A stretch of DNA of 64,000 bases from Halomonas aestuarii (GCF_001886615.1 NZ_CP018139.1:434001-498000); one strand, 5' to 3'; numbered from the stretch's first letter, positions 37,240-45,943 are shown. Numbers and translations are program-made. The notes: generated by a model from the letters alone, not told the origin.

Positions 37240-38029
37240 CGCGCTGGCCCTCCCGGGACGGACACTCGACGCCGAGACTCTCCAGCGCCGGCTGGATCAG
37301 CTGCATCAGCTCCCGGGCCATGGCGTCCGCCTCGTCCAGGGTGGCCAGCAGGTCGTTGCGAATCTCGATCATCACGTTGGCCAGGCCATTGCCGATGCCA
37401 TGACGCTTCAGGGAATGGGTGACCCCGTCCTCAGGCCCATAGGGGTCGTTGCGCCGGATGCATCGGTGAGGCAGGCGATGGGCCTGCGAGAGCATCGCAT
37501 CGGCCATCCGCGGGTCGGCATCATGGAGAATGCCGACCTCGACCTCTCGCACCCGGCCGTGAAAGGTCGGCGTGAAGCTATGGATGGTGAGCAGCACGGT
37601 GGGCAGGTCGCGTGCCGCCCGCTCCGCCAGCACGCGCGACACGGCCTCGCAGAATGGACGGTAGACGGCCTCGACCCGGGCGGCGCGCTGGTCTTTCGTA
37701 AGTTCGCGGTTGCCCGGCACCTCGACGATCTCCGAGCGTTCCGGCATCGCGCTGTCGGCCTCGGGAGGACGATTGCAGTCGTAGACCAGCCGTGAGACGC
37801 GACTCGCCACCAGCGGGGCGTCGAGCAGGGCCGACAGCGAGAGGGCCAGGTCGCGGGCGCCGGGATCCCAGGCCGCATGACTGCGACGATGGGCGGGGTC
37901 CAGGCCCAGGCCGTGATAATGCTCGGGGATGTGGTGCGACGCGTGCTCGCACAGGAGAACGACCGGGCCCTCGGCCTGCCGATGGCGGATCTCGACGTTC
38001 GGGGATGACTGCTCGATTTCGCTTGACAT
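37232..38029 (-). CDS. N-formylglutamate amidohydrolase-like hydrolase
   Basis: A 265-residue zinc amidohydrolase of the HutG-like family (COG3931-type, from memory). Metal and active-site blocks: LLCEHASHHIP, DPGARDLAL, YDCNRPPE and LLTIHSFTPTFHGR. No histidine-utilisation gene is in the window, so release of formate from N-formylglutamate is not supported. In this operon it plausibly hydrolyses a gamma-glutamyl amide (for example gamma-glutamylglycine to glutamate and glycine), replacing the unrelated PuuD fold. First gene of the operon, behind a good promoter and a GGAGG ribosome site. Confidence 0.87.
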   Translation of the reverse strand: MSSEIEQSSPNVEIRHRQAEGPVVLLCEHASHHIPEHYHGLGLDPAHRRSHAAWDPGARDLALSLSALLDAPLVASRVSRLVYDCNRPPEADSAMPERSEIVEVPGNRELTKDQRAARVEAVYRPFCEAVSRVLAERAARDLPTVLLTIHSFTPTFHGRVREVEVGILHDADPRMADAMLSQAHRLPHRCIRRNDPYGPEDGVTHSLKRHGIGNGLANVMIEIRNDLLATLDEADAMARELMQLIQPALESLGVECPSREGQRDA

Positions 38030-38054
38030 CAGGGCTCCTCCACGGTCCTGTAAA

Positions 38055-38084
38055 GATATAGACGCCGTGAAGCGCGTGTGTCAA
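38055..38084 (-). promoter_or_regulatory. sigma-70 promoter of the TRAP/ligase operon
   Basis: On the minus strand a perfect -35 TTGACA (38079-38084) is followed after 18 bases by TATATC (38055-38060, four of six consensus). The start codon is at 38029. The AT-rich run TTTTGAAGAAATATTGACA overlaps the -35 and is a likely site for the divergent RpiR regulator. This gap (38030-38161) also holds the rpiR leader. Confidence 0.65.
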
Positions 38085-38161
38085 TATTTCTTCAAAAGCC
38101 GTGACCGCCTCGCCGCGCCACGGCCATCGTCCGCACAGGGCCTACCGGGAAGGGACGCGTG

Positions 38162-39040
38162 ATGGCCGCCACCGACTCCACCTCCACCGTGCGTGAACTG
38201 ATCCGAGAGCACTATCCGGCGTTGACGCAATCGGAGCGCAAGTTCGCCAATGCGCTGCTCGACAACTATCCCGCGGCAGGCCTCGCCTCGATCACCATCG
38301 TGGCGAGCAACGTGGGAGTGTCCTCCCCTACCGTGGCCCGGATGGTCAAGAAGCTGGGGTTCAAGGGCTATCCGGAGTTCCACAAGGCGCTGTTGCGCGA
38401 GCTGGAGGCCAAGGGCGTCGGCCCCACCCAGCGGCGCGACAACTGGTCATCCGAGGCCCCCGAGACGCACCTGCTGAACCGGTTCGCCCAGGCGGTCACC
38501 CACAACCTTCAGCAGACCTTCTCCCATATCGAGACGGAGCGCTTCGACCAGGCCACCCACCAGCTGGCCGATGCCGACCGGCACCTCTACCTGGTCGGCG
38601 GACGCATCACCCAGGCGCTGGCCGCTTACGCCTTCACGCATTTCCAGGCGGTGCGCCCGGGGGTGACCCAGCTGACCTCGTCCTCGGGCACCTGGCCGCA
38701 TTACGTGCTGGACATGGCGCCGGGGGACACCCTGCTGATCTTCGATATCCGGCGCTACGAGAACAACCTGCTCCGCCTGACGGAGATGGTGCGCCAGCGC
38801 GGCGTGAAGATCGTGCTGTTCACCGACCAGTGGGGCTCCCCCATCGCGTCGCTCGCCGACTTCACCTTCCACTGCTGGGTGGAGATTCCCTCGGGATGGG
38901 ATTCCAGCGTGTCGACCATGATGCTGCTCGAGACCATGATCGCCGCCGTTCAGGAGGAGCGCTGGCCCGACGCCCGCGATCGCTACGAGCGACTGGATGA
39001 ACTCTTCGACATGACCCATTTCTTCCGCAAGTTCACCTGA
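38162..39040 (+). CDS. RpiR-family transcriptional regulator
   Basis: A 292-residue regulator. The N-terminal RpiR helix-turn-helix (about 5-82; ITIVASNVGVSSPTVARMVK) is joined to a SIS domain (about 130-270; DRHLYLVGGRITQALAAYAF, GDTLLIFDIRRYENNLLRLT). RpiR SIS domains usually bind phosphosugars, but relatives are found with amine and amino-acid operons. It is divergent from the amidohydrolase-TRAP-ligase operon with a 132-base shared region, so it most likely controls that operon. An ATG at 38162 behind AAGGGA is preferred to the GTG three bases earlier. Confidence 0.9.
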   Translation: MAATDSTSTVRELIREHYPALTQSERKFANALLDNYPAAGLASITIVASNVGVSSPTVARMVKKLGFKGYPEFHKALLRELEAKGVGPTQRRDNWSSEAPETHLLNRFAQAVTHNLQQTFSHIETERFDQATHQLADADRHLYLVGGRITQALAAYAFTHFQAVRPGVTQLTSSSGTWPHYVLDMAPGDTLLIFDIRRYENNLLRLTEMVRQRGVKIVLFTDQWGSPIASLADFTFHCWVEIPSGWDSSVSTMMLLETMIAAVQEERWPDARDRYERLDELFDMTHFFRKFT

Positions 39041-39067
39041 CGACCGCCGCGGGGCTCGCGCCGACGC

Positions 39068-40360
39068 TCAGATCCCCAGGCGATCACGGGCCTCGTAATA
39101 CCAGGCGCCGATGGCCGAGAGCGGCACCCGCAGCAGGCGCCCGCCGGGGAACGGCAGGTGGGGCAGGCCGGCGAAGGCATCGAAGCGCTCGTCGCGCCCG
39201 GACATCACCTCGGCGATCAGGCGTCCGGCCAGGTGGGTGCAGGTCACGCCGTGCCCCGAGTAGCCCTGGGCGAAGTAGACGTTGCCGTTGATCACCCCGA
39301 ACTGCGGCAGGCGGTTGAGGGTCATCAGGAAGGTGCCGCTCCAGGCGTAGTCCAACTTGACGTCGTCGAGCGACGGGAAGGTCGTGAGCATCTTGGGCCG
39401 GATGACGCCCGCGATATCGGCCGGGTCGCTGCCGCCATAGTTGACGCCACCGCCATAGAGCAGTCGGTTGTCGGCGGTGAGGCGGAAGTAGTCAAGCAGG
39501 TAGTTGCAGTCCTCCACCGCCAGGCCATTGGGGATCAGGGCGCGGGCCCGCTCCTCGCCCAGCGGCTCGGTGGTGATGATCTGGGTGCCGCAGGGCATGG
39601 ACCTCCCCTCGATCTCGGGCAGCACGCCCTTGAGGTAGGCATTGCCGGCCATCACCACGCGACGGGCCTTCACCACGCCCCGAGGCGTGTGCAGGTGCAC
39701 CGTGTCGCCATGCGTCAGGCGCTCGACGGGGCTCTGCTCGTAGATGGTTCCGCCGAGGGACTCGACGGCCGCCGCCTCGCCCAGCACCAGGTTAAGCGGA
39801 TGCAGGTGCCCCCCGGCGTGGTCGACCAGGGCCCCGGTATAGCGGTCGGTGTTCACCTCACGCCGATAGGCGTCGCCCTTGAGCAACTCGAGGCGGTCGT
39901 GGCCGTAGCGCTCCCACAGGGCCTTGTGCTCGCGCAGCCCCTGCATCTGCTTCTCGTTACAGGCGGCGAAGAGGTTGCCGTCACGCAGGTCGCAGTCGAT
40001 GCCGTAGGTCGCCACCCGCTCGCGAATGATGCGGTTGCCCTCGAAGGCCATGTCGCCCAGGGCGCGGGCGGTATCGGGGCCGTACTTCGCCTCGATCACG
40101 TCCATGTCGCGGCTGTAGCTGTTGACGATCTGGCCGCCGTTGCGACCGGAGGCGCCGAAGCCCACCCGGGCCGCCTCCAGGACCACCACCCTGAGCCCCT
40201 GCTCCGCGAGGTGCAGGGCCGACGAGATGCCGGTGAAGCCTGCCCCCACCATGCAGACATCGCACTCGACCTCACCCTCCAGGGCCGCGCGGGCCGGGGC
40301 GTCATGGGCCGAGGCGGCATACCAGGATGCCACGTGGTCGATCGCGGGAGAGACGCGCAT
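39068..40360 (-). CDS. puuB: gamma-glutamylputrescine oxidase-like flavoprotein
   Basis: A 430-residue DAO-family FAD oxidoreductase. Dinucleotide motif CMVGAGFTGISSALHLAEQG, then GFGASGRNGGQI and the C-terminal FAQGYSGHGVTCTHLAGRL. PuuB oxidises gamma-glutamyl-putrescine to the aldehyde with release of ammonia and H2O2. TTGGAGG six bases before 40360 fixes the start; an upstream ATG at 40393 is possible. It follows the puuA-like gene at 40561 after a 200-base gap that may hold its own promoter. Confidence 0.88.
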   Translation of the reverse strand: MRVSPAIDHVASWYAASAHDAPARAALEGEVECDVCMVGAGFTGISSALHLAEQGLRVVVLEAARVGFGASGRNGGQIVNSYSRDMDVIEAKYGPDTARALGDMAFEGNRIIRERVATYGIDCDLRDGNLFAACNEKQMQGLREHKALWERYGHDRLELLKGDAYRREVNTDRYTGALVDHAGGHLHPLNLVLGEAAAVESLGGTIYEQSPVERLTHGDTVHLHTPRGVVKARRVVMAGNAYLKGVLPEIEGRSMPCGTQIITTEPLGEERARALIPNGLAVEDCNYLLDYFRLTADNRLLYGGGVNYGGSDPADIAGVIRPKMLTTFPSLDDVKLDYAWSGTFLMTLNRLPQFGVINGNVYFAQGYSGHGVTCTHLAGRLIAEVMSGRDERFDAFAGLPHLPFPGGRLLRVPLSAIGAWYYEARDRLGI

Positions 40361-40560
40361 GGAAGCCTCCAAAGTGGACATCTTATTCAACATGATATCG
40401 CCAATGAAACGGGATCATCTCGATACCCTGCCACGTCATTGCCGTGGAATATTCACCATGCGAGCGCCACCAACGGAGTGACGGCCGCGGCGCTCGCGAG
40501 GTGCAGCGTGCCGGCGGCGACGAAGAAGCGCCCTGCCCCATGGGACCCGGCCCGGCGGCC
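40361..40560. promoter_or_regulatory. spacer upstream of puuB
   Basis: 200 bases between two minus-strand genes, AT-rich near puuB. It contains TCAACAT (40387-40393) followed by ATCGCC (40397-40402), similar to 19464-19476 in the puuD-puuA region. TAAGAT on the minus strand is a fair -10. Suggests an internal regulated promoter for puuB. Confidence 0.45.
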
Positions 40561-41928
40561 CTAGACCCGAAGCAGCAGGTGCTCGCGCTCCCAGGAGCTG
40601 ATGACCTGGAAGTAGGCGCGATGCTCGGCCCGCTTCACCGCCAGGTAGCTGTGGGTGAAGCGTTCACCGAGGATGTCGGCCAGCGGCTGGCAGTCGTGGA
40701 GCAGGTCCATCGCCGGGCCGATGTCGTCGGGCAGCTTGTTGCCGCCGGACCAGGCGGACCCCACCATCGGCGGGCGAGGCTCGAGCCGCCCCAGCATCCC
40801 CAGGTAGCCGCAGGCCAGCGAGGCCGCCATCACCAGGTAGGGATTGGCATCGGCGCCCGCCAGGCGGTTCTCCACCCGGGTCGCCTCGGGGGTAGAGACC
40901 GGCACGCGCAGCCCCACGGTGCGGTTGTCCATGCCCCACTCCACGTTGATCGGCGCCGAGCCACTGGTCTCGGTGCGCATCAGCCGGCGGTAGGAGTTGA
41001 CGTTGGGGGCCAGCAGCGGCATGGCCGAGGGCAGGTAGCGCTGCAGCCCCCCGATGAAGGAGTGGAAGAGGCGACTGGGCTGGCCCTCCTCGTCGGCGAA
41101 GACGTTGTGGCCGTCCTTGCTGTCGAGCAGGCTCTGGTGGATATGCATCGAGCTGCCCGGCTCATTGGCCATGGGCTTGGCCATGAAGGTGGCATACATG
41201 CCGTGGCGCAGCGCCGTCTCGCGCAGGGTGCGCTTGAACATCACCACCTGGTCGGCCAGGGCCAGGGGATCGCCGTGCTGGAAGTTGACCTCCATCTGGC
41301 CCGCCCCTTCCTCGTGGATCAGGGTATCGAGGTCCAGGTTCATGGCGTCGCAGTAGTCGTACATCTCCTCGAACAGCGGATCGAACTCGTTGACCGCATC
41401 GATGGAGAACGACTGGCGGCTGCTCTCCTGGCGCCCGGTACGCCCGATCGGCGGCTCCAGCGGGTAGTCGGAGTCGGTGTTGGTCTTGACCAGGTAGAAC
41501 TCCACCTCCGGGGCGACCACCGGCGTCCAGCCGCGGGCCGCGTAGAGGTCCAGCACCCGCTTGAGCACGTAGCGGGGCGCCAGCTCCACCGGCTCGCCGG
41601 TCAGGTAGAAGCAGTCGTGGATGATCTGCGCGGTGGGATCCTCGGCCCAGGGAACCAGGTAGACGGCGTGGGGGTCGGGCACCAGCTCCATGTCACGCTC
41701 GGCGGGATTCCAGAAGCGGATGTCCTCGTCGTCGGGATAGCCGCCGGTGACGGTCTGGATGAAGATCGAGTCGGGCAGCCGGGGGCGGCCGCCGTTGAGG
41801 TACTTGCCGGCGGGCATGATCTTGCCCTTCAGGATGCCGGTCAGGTCGGAGACCAGGCACTCCACCTCGGTGATGCCGTGGCGCTGGAACCACTCGTTGA
41901 GGAGTGGCTGCTCCTGTCGGTTGCTCAT
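40561..41928 (-). CDS. second PuuA-like gamma-glutamylpolyamine synthetase
   Basis: A 455-residue glutamine-synthetase-fold ligase. Blocks: VAPEVEFYLVKTN, GSSMHIHQSLLD, EWGMDNRTVGLRVPVSTPEA and NRLAGADANPY. It lacks the DGSS ammonia loop and the adenylylation loop of GlnA. It is the third such paralogue in the window and follows the PotFGHI transporter directly, so a polyamine is the likely amine. The start is taken at MSNRQEQP behind AAGGAA; the upstream open frame overlaps the PotF gene. Confidence 0.88.
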   Translation of the reverse strand: MSNRQEQPLLNEWFQRHGITEVECLVSDLTGILKGKIMPAGKYLNGGRPRLPDSIFIQTVTGGYPDDEDIRFWNPAERDMELVPDPHAVYLVPWAEDPTAQIIHDCFYLTGEPVELAPRYVLKRVLDLYAARGWTPVVAPEVEFYLVKTNTDSDYPLEPPIGRTGRQESSRQSFSIDAVNEFDPLFEEMYDYCDAMNLDLDTLIHEEGAGQMEVNFQHGDPLALADQVVMFKRTLRETALRHGMYATFMAKPMANEPGSSMHIHQSLLDSKDGHNVFADEEGQPSRLFHSFIGGLQRYLPSAMPLLAPNVNSYRRLMRTETSGSAPINVEWGMDNRTVGLRVPVSTPEATRVENRLAGADANPYLVMAASLACGYLGMLGRLEPRPPMVGSAWSGGNKLPDDIGPAMDLLHDCQPLADILGERFTHSYLAVKRAEHRAYFQVISSWEREHLLLRV

Positions 41929-41983
41929 GGGAAATTCCTTGCTGGAATGGCGAGCCCCCGGCCCGATGCCGGGGACCCTGCGC

Positions 41984-43048
41984 TCAGCGGGACTGGACCT
42001 CGGACCACAGCTGCTGGAAGGTCTGCAGGGCATTGCCTTCCAGGCTGGGGGTGAAGCGCAGTCGCTCCATGTCGGCGTCGCTGGGCTGGACGGGCGGCTG
42101 GGTCAGCACCTCGTCGAGGTAGGGCGCGGCGGCGGCATTGGGGCTGGCGTAGTAGTTGTAGTTGGAGAGCTGGGCCCCGACCTTGGCATCGAGGATGAAG
42201 TCGATGAACTTGTGGGCCATGTCCGGGTTGGGCGCCTCGGCGGGGATCATCATCGAATCCACCCACATCTCGGCGCCCTCGTCGGGGATCATGAAGTCCA
42301 GGGACGCGAAGGTCTCGGGGTCCTCGGTCTTGAAGAACAGGTAGTCACCATTGTAGGAGAGCCCCACGTGGGTCACGCCCCGGGCCAGCTGCTGCAGCGC
42401 GGGGGTACCGTCGGTGAAGCCGCTGAAGGTCTCGCGCCCCTTGGTGTCGATGAGCAGCCTCGCCGCCTCCTTCCAGGCGTCCATGTCGGTGCAGTCGTAG
42501 CCGTGGCCCAGGTAGGCACAGGCGCCGCCCATGCTGACCTGGCCGTCGCCCATCAGCGCGAAGGGATGGTCGGGGTTGACCTCGGGGTCGAACATCAGCG
42601 ACCAGCTCTTCGGCGCCTCCGGGAAGGTCTCGGTGTTGTAGACGATGCCGGTGGTCCCCCACTGATAGGGCGCCGTGTACTCGGCACCGGGGTCGTAGGC
42701 CGGATCCCGGAACTGCTCCATGACGTTGTCGAGGTTCTCGAGCTTCGATCTGTCGAGCTTCTGCACCAGGCCGGTCTGGATCAGCCGCGGCACGTAGTAG
42801 TTGGAGGGCACGATGATGTCGTACTGGGAGGCCCCGCCCGCATTGAGCTTGGCGAACATCTCGGGCAGCGAGTTGAAGTAGTTCTGGACGACGTCGACAT
42901 CGTACTTCGCCTCGAAGGCCTCGATGATCTCGGGGTCCATGTACTCGGTCCAGTTGAACAGGTAGAGCTTGTTCTCCTGGGCCTGGACGCTGCCGGCGAG
43001 CAGCAGGCCGCCCAGGGAAAGGGCCAGTAGGGTCTTGTTGTTGGTCAT
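41984..43048 (-). CDS. potF: polyamine ABC transporter periplasmic binding protein (PotF/SpuD-like)
   Basis: A 354-residue binding protein with a Sec signal (MTNNKTLLALSLGGLLLAGS, cleaved after VQA near residue 23). NKLYLFNWTEYMDPEIIEAF is the polyamine-binding family hallmark; acidic and aromatic residues that clamp the diamine are in this fold. Part of puuB-potG-potH-potI-potF-ligase. Putrescine or spermidine specificity cannot be decided by eye. Confidence 0.93.
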   Translation of the reverse strand: MTNNKTLLALSLGGLLLAGSVQAQENKLYLFNWTEYMDPEIIEAFEAKYDVDVVQNYFNSLPEMFAKLNAGGASQYDIIVPSNYYVPRLIQTGLVQKLDRSKLENLDNVMEQFRDPAYDPGAEYTAPYQWGTTGIVYNTETFPEAPKSWSLMFDPEVNPDHPFALMGDGQVSMGGACAYLGHGYDCTDMDAWKEAARLLIDTKGRETFSGFTDGTPALQQLARGVTHVGLSYNGDYLFFKTEDPETFASLDFMIPDEGAEMWVDSMMIPAEAPNPDMAHKFIDFILDAKVGAQLSNYNYYASPNAAAAPYLDEVLTQPPVQPSDADMERLRFTPSLEGNALQTFQQLWSEVQSR

Positions 43049-43087
43049 GTCGGACTCTCCTCGTTTCCCTCGGGAAGGTGTGCCGGC

Positions 43088-43885
43088 TCAGGTGGGCCGG
43101 CGACGGCTGAACAGCAGGCTGAGAATGGCGGCGATGGCGACCGCGCCGATCATCAGCGTGGCGATGGCGTTGATCTCGGGTGACACGCCCTTCTTGATGG
43201 CCCCCCAGATGTAGATGGGCAGGGTCGCGCTCTCGGGCCCGGCGGTGAAGAAACTGATCACGAAGTCATCCACCGACAGCGTAAAGGACAGGAAGAAGGC
43301 CGAGATCAACGCTGGCTTGATGGTCGGCAGCATGAAATGCATCACCCGCTTGGCCGGCGTGGCGTAGAGGTCCTTGGCGGCCTCGAAGAGCGTCGGGTCG
43401 AGCCCCACGAAGCGCGAATAAACGATCAGCGCCACGAAGGGGATCTGGAAGGTCACATGGGCGATGACCATGGTGGGCAGGCCCGGCTGCAGCAGCCCGG
43501 TCAGGCGGTGGATCTGCACGAAGAAGGCCATCTCCGAGATGCCGAAGACGATGTCCGGCAGCACGATGGGCAGGTAGATCAGCACGATCAACCAGCCGAG
43601 CCTGCGATGGCGATGGCGGTACATGCCGTAGCCGATCAGGCAGCCGATGCCGAGGGCGATCACCGAGGAGGTGATGGCCAGGACCAGGCTGTTGCCGAAG
43701 GCCGAGAGGATCTCCTCGTTGCCCATCAACTGGTGGTACCAGCGAAACGAGATGCCGGTGAAGCTGGCGGCACTGTTGGCCTCGTTGAAGGAGAACAGCA
43801 CCACCACCGCCAGCGGCAGGTAGAGGAACGCCAGGGTGGCCCACCAGAAGAGGGTCAGGCCGCGATGCAGCGTGCGCTTTCTCAT
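43088..43885 (-). CDS. potI: polyamine ABC transporter permease PotI
   Basis: A 265-residue inner-membrane permease with about six transmembrane helices. The EAA loop is FEAAKDLYATPAKRVMHFML, and LPDIVFGISEM is typical of PotC/PotI. The ATG at 43885 overlaps the potH stop (ATGA). Confidence 0.93.
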   Translation of the reverse strand: MRKRTLHRGLTLFWWATLAFLYLPLAVVVLFSFNEANSAASFTGISFRWYHQLMGNEEILSAFGNSLVLAITSSVIALGIGCLIGYGMYRHRHRRLGWLIVLIYLPIVLPDIVFGISEMAFFVQIHRLTGLLQPGLPTMVIAHVTFQIPFVALIVYSRFVGLDPTLFEAAKDLYATPAKRVMHFMLPTIKPALISAFFLSFTLSVDDFVISFFTAGPESATLPIYIWGAIKKGVSPEINAIATLMIGAVAIAAILSLLFSRRRPT

Positions 43886-44805
43886 ATCACGACCTCCTCG
43901 CCGCCACCCAGGCGCTTGCCGATGCGTCGCATGGCGAACAGCCCGATGAAGGTGGCGATCAGCATCAGGATCGCGCCGGCCGCGCCCAGCGGCCAGTTGG
44001 CGCCGCCGGCGAACTGCGTGGCCACCAGGTTGCCGAGCATCATCCCCTTGCCGCCGCCCAGCAGCTCGGGAATCACGTACATGCCGAAGGCGGGAATCGC
44101 CACCAGCACGATGCCGGCCAGCAGTCCCGGCAGTGTCTGGGGGAAGACCGCGTGCCAGAAGGCCCGCACCGGCGAGGCGAAGAGGTCCCGGGCGGCCTCC
44201 ACCTGGGCGGTATCGAGCTTCTCGAAGGCGGCATAGAGCGGCAGCACCATGAAGGGCAGGAAGTTGTAGACCAGGCCCAGGGTGACCGCGAAGCTGGAGG
44301 GATAGAGGCCCATGTTGGGCGGGATCAGGCCCAGCCCCTCGGCCAGCCCGGAGAGAGGCGTGCCGGGGGCGAGCAGGTTCATCCAGCCGAAGGTGCGGAT
44401 CACCTGATTGGTCCAGCTCGGCACCACCACCAGCAGCAGCATGATCGGCCGCCATTTCTCTCGGCAGGTGGTGATGTAGTAGGCGATCGGGTAGGCCACC
44501 AGCACCACCAGCCCGGTGGCGACCAGGGTCTGCCACAGCGAGCGCAGCAGGGTATAGAGGTTACCGGGGCTCCAGCCCAGGAAGCCGAAGCCCGCCAGGC
44601 GCCGGAACGACTCCAGCGACAGCGGCATCTCCGGCAGGCCGTAGGGACCGTTGGTCATGAAGGCCACGCCCATCAGGTAGGCGCCGGGCAGGACCAGGAA
44701 GATCACGATCCAGACCGCCCCGGGCGCCACGGTGAACAGCAGGTGCCGCGCCTCGCGCACCATGGCCCGGCTGCGAGCGGACGGCACTGTGCGGGTATCG
44801 GCCAT
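43882..44805 (-). CDS. potH: polyamine ABC transporter permease PotH
   Basis: A 307-residue permease with about six helices. VVVPSWTNQVIRTFGWMNLL and the EAA loop QVEAARDLFASPVRAFWHAV match PotB/PotH. The start at MADTRT is favoured by GAGGAGG six bases upstream; an in-frame ATG at 44823 would overlap potG. Confidence 0.93.
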   Translation of the reverse strand: MADTRTVPSARSRAMVREARHLLFTVAPGAVWIVIFLVLPGAYLMGVAFMTNGPYGLPEMPLSLESFRRLAGFGFLGWSPGNLYTLLRSLWQTLVATGLVVLVAYPIAYYITTCREKWRPIMLLLVVVPSWTNQVIRTFGWMNLLAPGTPLSGLAEGLGLIPPNMGLYPSSFAVTLGLVYNFLPFMVLPLYAAFEKLDTAQVEAARDLFASPVRAFWHAVFPQTLPGLLAGIVLVAIPAFGMYVIPELLGGGKGMMLGNLVATQFAGGANWPLGAAGAILMLIATFIGLFAMRRIGKRLGGGEEVVI

Positions 44806-44815
44806 GCGCGCCTCC

Positions 44816-45943
44816 TCACTCATCCAGGGTGACCAGGTCTTCCGGCGCCACCGTGACGGTGACCCGGTCGCCCACCTCGGGCAGGTGCCGGCCTCGGTTG
44901 CTGAGGGTCGCCTGCAGGGTCGTCCCGCCGATCTCCAGGCGGTACTCGGCATGGCTGCCGCGGTAGAGCCGCTCGCTGACCACCGCCGGCAGGTGGTTGT
45001 CGCCCGCCACCTCGCCCGGCAGCAGGTCCAGGGTCTCGGGGCGGATCAGCAGCAGCTCGCCCTCCCCCGCCTCCTCGGCGGACAGCTCGCCGAGCGGCGT
45101 GGTCAGCCGGCTCCCCCGGCGGGCGGTGACCGGATACAGGTTGTCGTGGCCCATGAAGCGGGCCACGAAGGCGTTGGCCGGATGCTCGTAGACCTCCCGG
45201 GGCGGCCCCACCTGCTGGATCACGCCGCCGTTGAGCACGGCGATGCGATCCGACATCACCATGGCCTCGTCCTGGTCGTGGGTGACGAAGACGAAGGTCA
45301 TGCCCAGGCGCTTCTGGACCCTCAGCAGCTCCACCTGGAGCTGGCTGCGCAGTCCCGCGTCCAGCGCCGACAGCGGCTCGTCGAGCAGCAGCACGTCGGG
45401 CTCGCAGACCAGGGCGCGCGCCAGGGCGATGCGCTGGCGCTGGCCCCCGGAGAGCTGGTCCACCCGCCGGTCCACGAGGTCGCCGAGCTTGATGAAGGCG
45501 GCGATCTCGTCGACCTTGGCATCGCGCGTCGTGGCGGCCATGCCGCGCATCTTCAGGCCGAAGGCCAGGTTCTCGCGGACCGAGAGGTGCGGGAAGAGCG
45601 CATAGGACTGGAAGACGGTATTGACGCTGCGATGGTGGGGCGGCACCTCGGTGACATCCTTGCCGCCGATGGCCAGGCGACCGTCGTCGGCCTCCTCGAG
45701 GCCGGCGAGGATGCGCAGCAGGGTCGTCTTGCCGCAGCCGGAGGGTCCGAGCAGGGTGAAGAACTCGCCGGCCTCGATGGTGAGGTCGACCCCGTCCAGC
45801 GCCACGGTGTCACGGCCGAATCGCTTGTGCAGGCCCCGCATCTCGATGGAGGACGCCTGGCGGGCCGCGTCGCCGTGCGCGGTCTCGCCGGCCGGGCGTT
45901 CGCTCGGGGAGGCGATGGCGTCCTCCGTGATGGTGTCGTTCAT
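44816..45943 (-). CDS. potG: polyamine ABC transporter ATP-binding protein PotG
   Basis: A 375-residue ATPase. Walker A LLGPSGCGKTTLLRIL, Q-loop FQSYALFPHL, signature LSGGQRQRIALARAL, Walker B VLLLDEPLSALD and H-loop VFVTHDQDEAM are all intact. A C-terminal TOBE domain (about 300-372) is present. Energises PotHI. Lies 32 bases after the second puuB. The N-terminal 40 residues before the ABC core are polar and poorly conserved. Confidence 0.95.
   Translation of the reverse strand: MNDTITEDAIASPSERPAGETAHGDAARQASSIEMRGLHKRFGRDTVALDGVDLTIEAGEFFTLLGPSGCGKTTLLRILAGLEEADDGRLAIGGKDVTEVPPHHRSVNTVFQSYALFPHLSVRENLAFGLKMRGMAATTRDAKVDEIAAFIKLGDLVDRRVDQLSGGQRQRIALARALVCEPDVLLLDEPLSALDAGLRSQLQVELLRVQKRLGMTFVFVTHDQDEAMVMSDRIAVLNGGVIQQVGPPREVYEHPANAFVARFMGHDNLYPVTARRGSRLTTPLGELSAEEAGEGELLLIRPETLDLLPGEVAGDNHLPAVVSERLYRGSHAEYRLEIGGTTLQATLSNRGRHLPEVGDRVTVTVAPEDLVTLDE

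Noticed and set aside
37232..38029. Role in histidine degradation (HutG)
   Set aside because: No hut genes in the window, and the gene is locked into a TRAP-ligase-dehydrogenase operon.
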